Assembly: GCA_012518395.1 (NCBI GenBank)
Contig: JAAYSJ010000022.1
Location: 1 to 48,815, forward strand
Direction: 5' to 3'
Length of the DNA stretch: 48,815 bases
Source of the DNA: Clostridiales bacterium
GTDB taxonomy: Bacteria; Bacillota; Clostridia; Caldicoprobacterales; UBA3941
Part shown: piece by piece, positions 20,303 to 30,099 of the stretch
Layout of the letters: each line of letters begins with the position of its first letter
Numbering within the stretch: position 1 is the stretch's first letter
Made by a program: the position numbers and the translations under genes
The notes under the pieces: generated by a model
What the model was told of the DNA's origin: nothing
Seen by the model: only the letters and a program-made list of their open reading frames with translations
The model's database searches: none

Positions 20303-21184
20303 TTAAATTATAGCTGAGAATTGCTCTTTTACAATCTCTGCATATTGTTTTGGGCTGATAGTATATGCATTTTTAAAAGCCCGGAAAAAATTTGAGTAAT
20401 CGCCAAACCCGCATGAAAAATGAAGATCGGATATAGGTTTTCCCTTATATATGAGCCGTTTGGCCAGGGTAAGCCTTTTTTGCATGATATAATTATAGAC
20501 GGTGTTTTTGGTATATTCCTTAAATTTACGGGACAGATAAAACTTGCTGCAATAGCAGTGCTCAGCAATCATTTCGAGGGTGAGTTTTTCTGTGTAGTTT
20601 TCATTTATAAAATTTATAGCCTTATTTACTAAGGGAGTTTCAGTAATGCTATCCATTACGTTAGCGGTACCATATAATGATATGCGCCTTATATAGACTA
20701 GGAGTTGCTGTATCAAGCTACGACATAGTATATCACTACCGAACTCGCCATCGTTATTGTACTTGTATAGCTCTTTCATTAAATGCTTTATTGTCAACGC
20801 AACATCAGGCATACCCCGGATTAGATTATTTTCATTCTTTGAAACATTATCAAAACATATTTCTAAATCGGTCTGTTCGGAGCATAAACTATTAAGATAA
20901 TCCCTATCTATCCAGAGTACCATTCTCCTGTATTGATCCTTACTTTCTTCGATGATGGGTTTGTGTAAGGCGTATATTGGAATAATTAGAAGATCATTAG
21001 GAAGCATGTTATATTGACGACCTTCGATAATATAAGTGACTTTTCCGGACAGGAATAAATATAGCTCAAAATAGTCATGCTGGTGAAAATCTATGTTATC
21101 CAACGTAATATCTTCATAGTTGAAGACCTCAAATTTTTTATTTAACATATGCTGTCTTGTTTGAAATAATTGTACTTCGTTCAT
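20303..21184 (-). CDS. AraC-family transcriptional regulator with cupin-type sensor domain
   Basis: N-terminal HQHDYFELYLFLSG, C-terminal double HTH (SKFYLSRKFKEYTKNTVYNYI ... CGFGDYSNFFRAFKNAYTISPKQY). Confidence 0.9.
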   Translation of the reverse strand: MNEVQLFQTRQHMLNKKFEVFNYEDITLDNIDFHQHDYFELYLFLSGKVTYIIEGRQYNMLPNDLLIIPIYALHKPIIEESKDQYRRMVLWIDRDYLNSLCSEQTDLEICFDNVSKNENNLIRGMPDVALTIKHLMKELYKYNNDGEFGSDILCRSLIQQLLVYIRRISLYGTANVMDSITETPLVNKAINFINENYTEKLTLEMIAEHCYCSKFYLSRKFKEYTKNTVYNYIMQKRLTLAKRLIYKGKPISDLHFSCGFGDYSNFFRAFKNAYTISPKQYAEIVKEQFSAII

Positions 21185-21365
21185 GTTGCAGGAACACCCC
21201 CAAGAGAGTTTAATCTCATATATTATATTATGTAAAGGCAAGATTTGCAATGCTTGTAGCAATTTTAGATATGGACAATGATATACAGGAATCTTATAAT
21301 TTTAATAGGGATATAGATGTTCCTTTTGTATCCAGGATTAAGATAAATTGTTTTGTGTGTTGTGA

Positions 21366-21497
21366 TTCGGGGCTGCTTTACAATTCATAGAATACAAAGG
21401 GGAATGGAGCATAGAAGCATTCCAAGGCGACCCTGCTACGGAAATACCAAATAGCATGCAGATAATAAGAAAAATGCAGAAAGAGGGTAGGTCATGA
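21366..21497 (+). pseudogene. C-terminal remnant of a sugar phosphate isomerase/epimerase-like TIM-barrel gene
   Basis: Open frame without a start codon, FGAALQFIEYKGEWSIEAFQGDPATEIPNSMQIIRKMQKEGRS*, resembling the tails of AP_endonuc_2-type sugar epimerases; its stop overlaps the next start as ATGA. Confidence 0.45.
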
Positions 21498-22510
21498 AAG
21501 CAATTTATATGAAAGAGCCTTATAGTATAGAAGTGGCTGAAATAGAAAAAAGCAAGCCGGCAGAAAATGAAGCATTGATCAGGATTAAATCTGCGGGTAT
21601 TTGTGGTAGCGATATTGGCGCATTTAGGGGTACGAATAGTCTGGTTTCATATCCTCGAATAATCGGACATGAACTGGGTGGAGAAATATTGGAACTTCCC
21701 AAAAACGATACAAGTGGATTAAAAATTGGCGATAGAGTTGTTGTGGATCCATATTTATATTGTGGTATATGCTATCCCTGCTCTATTGGCAGGACCAATT
21801 GTTGTACGGATCTTAAGGTTCTCGGAGTTCATATTGATGGGGGAATGTCGGAGTATTTTTCGCATCCTGTAGATATGCTTGTTAAGGTGCCTGACAATAT
21901 GCCATGGGATATCGTACCATTAGCGGAACCATTAACTATTGCATTGCATGGGCTGCATAGGTTGAAACTAACAGGAAAAGAACATATCGTTATTTTTGGT
22001 GCTGGTTCTATAGGCCTTCTTGCTGCGATGTCTGCTATTCACTATGGGGCTACGCCCATATTAGTGGATCTAATTCAAGAACGTTTGGATTTAGCAAAAA
22101 CATTGGGTGTTATAAAGACAGTAAATATTAAAGAAGATAATTTAATTGAGAAAATACATGATTATACGAACGGCCGTATGGCAGAATGCGTCATGGAGGC
22201 ATCAGGGTCAAATGAAGCGATTCGCTCAGCCTTAGATATTGTAAGCCACGCAGGGCGCATAGCTTTTACTGGTTGGCCTAAGGATGAAACTTTAATACCA
22301 ACGGCTGTCATCACAAAGAAAGAGATTGATATCAGAGGCGCCCGCACCAGTGCAGGTGAATTTGATGAGGCAATTGATCTTATCTATAATGATAAAGTTG
22401 AGGTACAAAGGATCGTTACAAAAACTGTTTCTATTGACGATGTACCAGAAACGATACGTGACATTGATAAAAACCCTAACAACTATATAAAAGTTAATGT
22501 TATCTTTTAG
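21494..22510 (+). CDS. Zinc-dependent sugar/polyol dehydrogenase (MDR family, YjmD-like context)
   Basis: GICGSDIGAFRG, GHELGGEI, CGICYPCSIGRTNCC structural zinc motif, GAGSIGLLAA Rossmann. Confidence 0.9.
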   Translation: MKAIYMKEPYSIEVAEIEKSKPAENEALIRIKSAGICGSDIGAFRGTNSLVSYPRIIGHELGGEILELPKNDTSGLKIGDRVVVDPYLYCGICYPCSIGRTNCCTDLKVLGVHIDGGMSEYFSHPVDMLVKVPDNMPWDIVPLAEPLTIALHGLHRLKLTGKEHIVIFGAGSIGLLAAMSAIHYGATPILVDLIQERLDLAKTLGVIKTVNIKEDNLIEKIHDYTNGRMAECVMEASGSNEAIRSALDIVSHAGRIAFTGWPKDETLIPTAVITKKEIDIRGARTSAGEFDEAIDLIYNDKVEVQRIVTKTVSIDDVPETIRDIDKNPNNYIKVNVIF

Positions 22511-22600
22511 CTAATCCAAGTGATGAAAAAAGGATAGGGAATAAAAGGGCTTTTATCTGATTATAGGGTATTCGGATCTATATAATGGGAGGGTTTATTT

Positions 22601-24052
22601 ATGTCAAAAGCTGATATAGGTTTAATTGGGCTCGCAGTCATGGGCGAGAACCTAGTCATAAATATGGAGAGCAAAGGTTTTACCGTAGCCGTCTTTAATC
22701 GTAGCATAGAAAAGGTTACAAGATTTATTGAGGGCAGGGCCAAGGGGAAAAACATCCTTGGTACTTATTCGATTGAAGAATTGGTAGATAGTCTAAAAAC
22801 ACCGAGAAAAATTATGCTTATGGTTAAGGCAGGTCAGCCCGTTGATGGGTTTATCGATATGCTCATTCCACTTCTTGATAAAGGGGATATTATCATAGAT
22901 GGCGGAAACTCACATTTTCCAGATACTATACGCCGGACAAAATATGTAGAGAGCAAAGGACTTTTATTCGTTGGAACAGGGGTATCAGGCGGCGAAGAGG
23001 GTGCTCTAAAGGGACCGAGTATCATGCCGGGGGGCTCTCATGAAGCATGGCAGTACGTGAAGCCTATATTCCAAAGCATTGCAGCTAAGGTGGAAGATGG
23101 TAGCCCTTGTTGTGACTGGGTCGGGAGTGACGGAGCCGGGCATTTCGTGAAAATGGTTCATAACGGAATTGAGTACGGCGATATGCAAATTATATGTGAA
23201 GCTTATCATATTATGAGGGATTACTTGGGCATGACTGCTCTGGAAATGCATGAGATTTTCAAGGAATGGAATAAAGGGGACTTAGATAGCTATCTAATAG
23301 AAATTACAGGGGATATTTTGGCCTATAAGGATACGGAAGATGAATCCATAGTTGATAAGATTTTAGATACTGCCGGTCAGAAAGGAACGGGGAAATGGAC
23401 ATCAGAGGCATCACTAGATGAGGGGGCGCCATTAACCCTTATAAGTGAAGCCGTTTATTCACGGTATTTATCCGCTATGAAAGAAGAAAGGGTGGAGGCG
23501 TCTAGAGTATTAAAAGGACCAGAGACCAAGTTCGATGGTGACAAAAGGGAATTCATTGAAGCAATAAGAGATGCCCTCTATGCTTCTAAAATTGTTTCCT
23601 ATGCCCAAGGTTACACCCTGCTTCAGGCGGCAGCCAAGACCTATGGATGGGATCTTAATTATGGCGGCATTGCCCTTATGTGGAGGGAAGGTTGTATTAT
23701 CAGATCCGCTTTCTTAGACAAGATAAAGGAAGCCTTTGATAAGAACCCAGATCTCCCCAATCTTTTATTAGATCCTTTCTTTGGGGAAAAGGTGGATATG
23801 GCGCAGTCAAACTGGAGAAAAGTAGTAGCCCAGGCATTTATAAATGGGATTCCTGTACCGGCCTTTGCCAGTGCGCTCAGCTATTATGACGGTTATAGGT
23901 GCGCAAGGCTCCCTGCTAATTTATTGCAGGCCCAGCGTGATTATTTTGGTGCCCATACCTATGAAAGGGTAGATAGACCCCGAGGTGAATTCTATCATAC
24001 CAATTGGACAGGTACCGGGGGTTCGACCTCTGCATCCACCTATACTGTATAA
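22601..24052 (+). CDS. gnd: 6-phosphogluconate dehydrogenase (decarboxylating)
   Basis: [53 protein letters not shown]-terminal [21 protein letters not shown]. Confidence 0.95.
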   Translation: MSKADIGLIGLAVMGENLVINMESKGFTVAVFNRSIEKVTRFIEGRAKGKNILGTYSIEELVDSLKTPRKIMLMVKAGQPVDGFIDMLIPLLDKGDIIIDGGNSHFPDTIRRTKYVESKGLLFVGTGVSGGEEGALKGPSIMPGGSHEAWQYVKPIFQSIAAKVEDGSPCCDWVGSDGAGHFVKMVHNGIEYGDMQIICEAYHIMRDYLGMTALEMHEIFKEWNKGDLDSYLIEITGDILAYKDTEDESIVDKILDTAGQKGTGKWTSEASLDEGAPLTLISEAVYSRYLSAMKEERVEASRVLKGPETKFDGDKREFIEAIRDALYASKIVSYAQGYTLLQAAAKTYGWDLNYGGIALMWREGCIIRSAFLDKIKEAFDKNPDLPNLLLDPFFGEKVDMAQSNWRKVVAQAFINGIPVPAFASALSYYDGYRCARLPANLLQAQRDYFGAHTYERVDRPRGEFYHTNWTGTGGSTSASTYTV

Positions 24053-24147
24053 TGTTAAGTACTTATATATTCTTCGGTAAACATTTTATATCTTATAATT
24101 AATGGTGCATATCATATATTATTATTTTCATGAAAAGGGGAACGTAA

Positions 24148-25002
24148 ATGGCCTACAAATTGCCTTTTAATATAGATTTACACAATAAAGTGGTGGTCGT
24201 TACAGGTGGAGGCGGGGTACTTTGCAGCGCTTTTGCTAAGGCACTGGCGCAGAACGGGGCAAAGGTTGCTGTTCTGGGGCGGACAGAGGGAAAGGTCCAG
24301 GCCGTAGCCTGCGAGATAAACAAAAATGGTGGAAGAGCCATAGGCGTTAAGGGTGATGTTCTTGATATAGAAAGTATGGAAAAGGCCCATAGGATAATAA
24401 TGGATAAGCTGGGCCCTTGTGATATACTGGTCAATGGCGCAGGGGGCAATGATGCAAAAGGTACTACAACAAAAGAATACTTCTATAATGGTGATATCGG
24501 GCAGGATGATAGTATAACGACATTCTTTGACCTTGATCCTGAGGTCATCGGATCCATTTTCGGTTTAAACTTTCTTGGTACTCTCATTCCAATACAGGTT
24601 TTCGCTAAGGATATGATAGATAGGGACGGGATTATAATAAATATGTCATCCATGAATGCATTTACACCTCTGACAAAAATACCTGCTTATAGTGGTGCAA
24701 AGGCTGCTATCTCTAATTTCACTCAATGGCTTGCAGTGCATTTTTCCAAGGTAGGTATCCGTGTCAATGCTATGGCTCCGGGATTTTTTGCTACCGAACA
24801 AAATAAGGCACTTTTATTTAATGGAGACGGCACACCTACTGAAAGAACACAAAAAATATTAAACATGACCCCCTTAGGGCGGTTTGGGGAGCCGGAAGAA
24901 TTGTTAAGCACGTTGCTTTGGCTCTGCTCAGAAGGAACTAAATTCGTTACTGGCGCAGTTATTCCCGTTGACGGGGGATTCTCGGCGTATTCAGGGGTCT
25001 GA
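24148..25002 (+). CDS. SDR-family oxidoreductase, probable D-mannonate (fructuronate) oxidoreductase, B. subtilis UxuB type
   Basis: GGGGVLCSAFAKALAQNGA, YSGAKAAI catalytic YxxxK; large insertion before the active site as in SDR-type UxuB; uronate gene context. Confidence 0.82.
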   Translation: MAYKLPFNIDLHNKVVVVTGGGGVLCSAFAKALAQNGAKVAVLGRTEGKVQAVACEINKNGGRAIGVKGDVLDIESMEKAHRIIMDKLGPCDILVNGAGGNDAKGTTTKEYFYNGDIGQDDSITTFFDLDPEVIGSIFGLNFLGTLIPIQVFAKDMIDRDGIIINMSSMNAFTPLTKIPAYSGAKAAISNFTQWLAVHFSKVGIRVNAMAPGFFATEQNKALLFNGDGTPTERTQKILNMTPLGRFGEPEELLSTLLWLCSEGTKFVTGAVIPVDGGFSAYSGV

Positions 25003-25015
25003 TGGGAGTGTTGAA

Positions 25016-26290
25016 GTGAATATATCTGTTAAAGCGAGGGAAAACGGATCAATATTGGAAAAAAAGCTTTTAGATGCCCTAAAAAAATCTTTAATAGGCA
25101 GAAAATTATCAAAGGTTCTTTTAATACCCCCCGATCTGACCAGATTCCATTCCTATGCAGGAAAAATTACTAACGCCTACTACAACCTTTTAAAGGATAG
25201 CTGCCACATCGATATAATGCCTGCATTAGGTACTCATGATGCGATGACAAGAGAAGAATGCGCAGAGTTCTTTGGCTCTGATATCCCATATGAGGCAATA
25301 ATTGCTCATAACTGGAGGGAGGATGTAGTAAAGATTGGGGAGATCCCATCAGAATTTGTAGAGCATATATCCGAAGGACTCATAGATTTTCCCGTAGATG
25401 TAGAGGTAAACAAAAGGATTGTAGATAGTAGCTATGACTTGATTATATCCATAGGTCAGGTTGTGCCCCATGAGGTTGTTGGTATGGCTAATTATTCGAA
25501 AAATCTTTTGGTGGGTTGTGGAGGCAGCACGATTATTAACAAATCTCACTTCTTAGGTGCCGTATATGGTATGGAAAGAATGATGGGTAAGGATCATACA
25601 CCTGTCCGAAAAGCCTTCGATTATGCAGAAGAACATTTTCTATCCAAATTGCCGATTTTATACGTTCTTACCGTGACGACGACAGAGGGTGATAATGTCA
25701 ATTTAGAAGGTCTTTTTATTGGGCGGAAAAGAAAACTCTTTGAAGAAGCAGTGGATTTAAGCAGGGAGAAGAATTTAATTTCCCTGGAAAAGCCCCTCAA
25801 AAAGGTTGTGGTCTACCTGGATCCCCGAGAATTTCGTAGTACATGGTTAGGTAATAAAGCAATTTACAGAACACGTATGGCTATTGAAGACGGTGGCGAA
25901 TTAATTATCTTGGCTCCGGGTGTAGTAAAATTTGGGGAAGATGAACAAATAGATAAGCTAATCCGAAAGTACGGTTATATCGGGAAGATGAACATTCTGG
26001 GTGAATATAAAGCTAATGAAGACCTGAAGGAAAACCTGTCGGCAGCAGCTCATCTTATCCATGGCTCTTCAGATGATAGGTTTTGTATAACCTATGCAGT
26101 AGAAAAGTTATCTTGCGAAGAAATAGAAGGTGTCAATTTTAAATATGCACCTTTACAGGAGGCTATTAAGAAGTATAACCCCCAGTTTCTGAAAGATGGG
26201 TTTAACATCTTAGAGGATGGTGAGGAAATATTCTATATAAGCAATCCAGCCTTGGGTTTGTGGACAAGCAAGGATTTATTTGAAGATTAG
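25016..26290 (+). CDS. LarA-family (DUF2088) nickel-pincer racemase/epimerase homologue
   Basis: Conserved PALGTH, VPHEVVGMANYSKN (His and Lys 10 residues apart as in LarA H174/K184), NKSH, FRSTW. GTG start after gggagtg. Confidence 0.85.
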   Translation: MNISVKARENGSILEKKLLDALKKSLIGRKLSKVLLIPPDLTRFHSYAGKITNAYYNLLKDSCHIDIMPALGTHDAMTREECAEFFGSDIPYEAIIAHNWREDVVKIGEIPSEFVEHISEGLIDFPVDVEVNKRIVDSSYDLIISIGQVVPHEVVGMANYSKNLLVGCGGSTIINKSHFLGAVYGMERMMGKDHTPVRKAFDYAEEHFLSKLPILYVLTVTTTEGDNVNLEGLFIGRKRKLFEEAVDLSREKNLISLEKPLKKVVVYLDPREFRSTWLGNKAIYRTRMAIEDGGELIILAPGVVKFGEDEQIDKLIRKYGYIGKMNILGEYKANEDLKENLSAAAHLIHGSSDDRFCITYAVEKLSCEEIEGVNFKYAPLQEAIKKYNPQFLKDGFNILEDGEEIFYISNPALGLWTSKDLFED

Positions 26291-26370
26291 TGCCAGGGAT
26301 CTATCAAGAAACTGGGGCTAACGAGGAATGCTCGCTTTGGGCGTGCTTATTATACTAGGAGGAATCAACT

Positions 26371-27444
26371 ATGAAATTACGTGAAAATTGTGCCAATGCC
26401 CTTGTTGTACCAACCAGTATCGGGGTTAGAATAACACCACAGAATGGACAACCGGTGCAGAGCAGTGACACTTTTACTATGCAGGTGACCAGTGCGGAAA
26501 CTAATGTAGCCAGTATATCATCCTATCTGGGTCTACCTGTAAAGGTTCTTACGAACTTTGTAGAGGGCAGTCCCATTTCGGCTTTGATAAAGAGCAATTT
26601 GGCATCAAGGCATATGAGCTTTGAGGGTAAAAATGTCCTACAAGGCGGACCCTGGGGGTATCGTCATCAATTCAATATTGCAGACAGCGGGTTTGGGCCT
26701 AGGGGTCCGAGAGTGCATAATGACCGGGCGGGTGAAGTTGGTAGAATCTTGAACGTTAAAGATTTTGATCTTGACAGAATTTTTGGTGAAGAGGGGGTCC
26801 AAATCTTGCATATGTCGGGGCTTATTGCGGCACTTTCGCCTGAAACCGGGGTATTTTGCCTTGAACTTGCCCGGGCTGCCAAAAAATATGGGACGAGAAT
26901 TTCTTTTGATATGAATCACCGTGCAACCTTTTGGAAGGATCGGGAGACGGAATTAAGAACTATTTTTAGTGAGATTGCCGGGATAGCGGATATTTTAGAA
27001 GGCAATGAAGAGGATTTTCAGCTTTGCCTGGGTATTGAAGGCCCTAAAGCAGGGGGCAAGGACATTGTATCCAAAGTTGATAGCTTCAAGGAAATGATAA
27101 CAAGGATTAAAAAAGCATATCCCAATGCGTCTGTTTATGCTAACACACTGCGCCAGGTAGTTGATTCGAACAACCACCTATGGGGTGCAGTTATGCTGGA
27201 AGGCGAAAACCTGCATGTAGTAGAGCCCCGTTCTATTGGAGTATTAGACAGAATAGGCGGAGGCGATGGCTTTGTGGGCGGACTATTGTATGGTATTTTA
27301 AGAGATTGGGAGCCCGAGAAGTGGTTGCAGTTTGCCTGGGCTAGTGGGGCCTTAGCTGCAACATTCTTGACGGATTATGCGCAACCTGCCGATGAAGATC
27401 AGGTTTGGAGCATATGGCATGGGAATGCAAGGGTACAGCGCTGA
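26371..27444 (+). CDS. PfkB-family sugar/aldonate kinase
   Basis: DRIGGGDGFVGGLLYGIL PfkB signature; SFDMNHRATFW. Confidence 0.88.
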   Translation: MKLRENCANALVVPTSIGVRITPQNGQPVQSSDTFTMQVTSAETNVASISSYLGLPVKVLTNFVEGSPISALIKSNLASRHMSFEGKNVLQGGPWGYRHQFNIADSGFGPRGPRVHNDRAGEVGRILNVKDFDLDRIFGEEGVQILHMSGLIAALSPETGVFCLELARAAKKYGTRISFDMNHRATFWKDRETELRTIFSEIAGIADILEGNEEDFQLCLGIEGPKAGGKDIVSKVDSFKEMITRIKKAYPNASVYANTLRQVVDSNNHLWGAVMLEGENLHVVEPRSIGVLDRIGGGDGFVGGLLYGILRDWEPEKWLQFAWASGALAATFLTDYAQPADEDQVWSIWHGNARVQR

Positions 27445-27462
27445 TCAGCGCAGCACCCTTGC
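27427..27462. other. Hairpin overlapping the kinase stop codon
   Basis: gcaagggt ... acccttgc enclosing gcgctgatcagcgc. Confidence 0.6.
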
Positions 27463-27502
27463 TAACAAAGAATGTTTATCAAGAAAGTTATGTGTTCAAT
27501 CT

Positions 27503-28018
27503 TTAAATGGATAACATCGTGTTATCAGCGCTGGTGTCAACATAGAACCCGCTGATAATAAATATTACCGAAAAAACAGCACCCATAAAGGCGGTATATA
27601 CTGATTTATAGATGGTATAGCCCCATAGGGTAAAATGGGTGAAACCGAATAAGTATATTCCCAGGGCAGATAAACCGTATATCAATGGAATCATACCTAT
27701 ACACAGGAGCCAGCCATATCTGGCAGGTTTTTTGAACCAATGCCCCATCCACCTTGAGAGCTTAGTTTTTGGTTCCTTGACACCATAATAATTGTCTTTT
27801 TTCAGTCCTGAATTGATTGACCAGGCGATAAGCCAGGCCAATATCAGTGATGTTATTAGGATATCAAAGACTAAATCTATATAGTTTTGCTGCATACTGA
27901 CCTGTTCAAGGTGGCTATTCAGATTCAGAAAATAGGCAATTAACCCGTTAATAACACCGTTTATAAAGAATGACATGACCGCCTGGATGGCAATATATTT
28001 TTTTTGATCTTTTGTCAT
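27503..28018 (-). CDS. Small four-TM membrane protein of unknown function
   Basis: Hydrophobic segments; start overlaps the stop of the upstream GH29 gene by 4 nt. Confidence 0.7.
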   Translation of the reverse strand: MTKDQKKYIAIQAVMSFFINGVINGLIAYFLNLNSHLEQVSMQQNYIDLVFDILITSLILAWLIAWSINSGLKKDNYYGVKEPKTKLSRWMGHWFKKPARYGWLLCIGMIPLIYGLSALGIYLFGFTHFTLWGYTIYKSVYTAFMGAVFSVIFIISGFYVDTSADNTMLSI

Positions 28019-29148
28019 CTTATCCTGCCCTCCAAATTCTCCAATATCTTGACCTGGTAGTCGGCAATATTGCCAAAAGAATCCGGGCCTGCGTTTAAAA
28101 GGAGGCGGCCTTTTTTGGGCACTATATCGTCCAGCATGGCAATCACTTCATCTGCGGTAATATAATCTTGGGGACGGCTTAGCTTATTATAACCAAAGGA
28201 CTTATCCATACCCCGACATACTTCAAACCAAATATCTTCTTCATTCCACTCTGTGTTATACTCCAGGGTACGATAATCATAATATTTCGTATCTATGGGT
28301 TTGGCAGAACCTTTTTTAAGAACCTTTCTGGCTTGGCTGGTGATAAAGGCTTTCCCCAAGGAGTTTCTAAAGATATTAGGCCATTGACCCCATCGATCAT
28401 TGACTACACCTTCCGGGACAGTTTTGTAGTAATAAGCAAACAGATCTTCAAGCCTGTTGTCCGTGGGATAGCCAATATCACTCCATAGTATATCAGGTTG
28501 GTATCGATCTATTATTTCCATCCAATGATTCAGGCAATAATCACGGTATTCCTTTGAATTGTCATTGCCCATAAACATAGAGCCCGCATCGATAATAGGG
28601 TTTTCCGTAAAGGTCCAATCAATTAGGGAGGAATAGTAGATACCAAAGCGCATCCCTTGCTTTCGTACAGCGGCTGCAAGATTTCCAATATAATCAAAAT
28701 CCAGGTTATAACCCGGCATCTTAGGATTTCTGACTTTTGTATCAAACAAAACAAAACCGTCATGGTGCTTGCTTACTACGACCACATATTTAGCCCCGGC
28801 TTTTTTAAATAATACAGCCCATTCTTCAACGTCCACATTTTTCGAATGTTCCTTAAATTCATCTGCAAATTTACTATAAGGTGTGTCTCCGTAATGTTCT
28901 TTGTGGTAGGCGTATGCAGGGCTGTCTTTGATCCTGATACTGTTTTGATACCATTCAGCATAGGGGAAATTTTCAAACATGTATTCCATGGGCTTCTCCC
29001 GCAGGAGTTTGTCATAATCGTCTACATCTACGGGAGCGAATGCGGGGATGCTGTACGGCCCCCAATGAATGAAGATCCCAAAGTTGGCCTCTCGGAACCA
29101 TTGGGGTGGGTCATAGCGGTGAATGTTGGGGTGTTTGGTAGCTTTCAT
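28015..29148 (-). CDS. GH29 alpha-L-fucosidase-family protein
   Basis: WFREANFGIFIHWGPYSIPAF, KYVVVVSKHHDGF, GIYYSSLIDWTF, PDILWSDIGYP nucleophile region. Start at MKATKHP after ggaggtcgg. Confidence 0.9.
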   Translation of the reverse strand: MKATKHPNIHRYDPPQWFREANFGIFIHWGPYSIPAFAPVDVDDYDKLLREKPMEYMFENFPYAEWYQNSIRIKDSPAYAYHKEHYGDTPYSKFADEFKEHSKNVDVEEWAVLFKKAGAKYVVVVSKHHDGFVLFDTKVRNPKMPGYNLDFDYIGNLAAAVRKQGMRFGIYYSSLIDWTFTENPIIDAGSMFMGNDNSKEYRDYCLNHWMEIIDRYQPDILWSDIGYPTDNRLEDLFAYYYKTVPEGVVNDRWGQWPNIFRNSLGKAFITSQARKVLKKGSAKPIDTKYYDYRTLEYNTEWNEEDIWFEVCRGMDKSFGYNKLSRPQDYITADEVIAMLDDIVPKKGRLLLNAGPDSFGNIADYQVKILENLEGRIR

Positions 29149-29469
29149 GGGCCGACCTCCTGTAATATAAAATTGGTTGTACTGCGTTGGTTCTTTATTC
29201 ACATTTATTGGATTGATGTACCGATATTATATAAAAAGCTATGCATTAACACAAGGATAAGATATAGATTGTTGCCTTAACCCCTTACAATTCATTATAC
29301 AAGTTCCCCTAATAGGATGTCTCCAAAAGATTTGGTATAAAATTCGGTCATACTGAACCTTGTTGGGGGTGATTCAACTGTACTGAGCTGGATCTGGTAT
29401 ATTTCCGGCTAAGGTAAAAGATAAAGGGAATAATAGATTTAATGATGGAGGCTCTACGAATAAATTTTT

Positions 29470-29997
29470 ATGGGAGCGGTGGATATGGTTACAAATCAGA
29501 GAGAAACAGTATATTGGACTTTATTAGATAATGGGGCATGGGAGCTATATATAGCAGCAACAGATAATGGTCTTTGTTATGTAGGTTCACCTAAGGCGCC
29601 CTTTGGGGAACTGGAAGAATGGGTCAGAAAACATATCAAAAACTATGAATTAGTAGAGGATAAAAATGCCTTGTGGCCCTATGAAGCAGAACTCCTTGAA
29701 TTTTTAGAAGGACGGCGCAAGGAATTTACCATACCCTTGGATCTTAGGGGTACAGAATTTCAGCATAAAGTCTGGGATGAGCTCCTAAAAGTTGGGTTTG
29801 GCGAAAGTGCCACCTATACAGAAATAGCAGAAAGAATACATAGACCGGAGGCGGCCCGAGCCGTAGGCTCGTCTATAGGCGCAAACCCTGTATTGATAGT
29901 AGTTCCCTGTCATCGTATGTTTGGAAAGCACGGTGAGTGGCGGGGCTATCGTGGGGGATTGGAGATGAAAGAGCGCTTATTGGATATAGAAAAATAA
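29470..29997 (+). CDS. ogt: Methylated-DNA-[protein]-cysteine S-methyltransferase
   Basis: PVLIVVPCHRMFGKHGEWRGYRGGLEMKERLL contains the PCHR active site. Confidence 0.93.
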   Translation: MGAVDMVTNQRETVYWTLLDNGAWELYIAATDNGLCYVGSPKAPFGELEEWVRKHIKNYELVEDKNALWPYEAELLEFLEGRRKEFTIPLDLRGTEFQHKVWDELLKVGFGESATYTEIAERIHRPEAARAVGSSIGANPVLIVVPCHRMFGKHGEWRGYRGGLEMKERLLDIEK

Positions 29998-30099
29998 GTG
30001 GGTAACTTTTTCCTTGCCCATATTCTTGTTCACAAAATTAGATTAATGATATAATATTAATATAATTGGCCAATGCAAGAAAGGGAAGGGGATAAAGCA

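Noticed and set aside
26371-27444. Straight assignment as 2-keto-3-deoxygluconate kinase (kdgK)
   Set aside because: PfkB membership does not fix the substrate; absence of uxuA/kdgA and presence of gnd make gluconate at least as plausible.
28846-29280. 144-aa plus-strand ORF
   Set aside because: Antisense to the GH29 gene start; no domain and no RBS seen.
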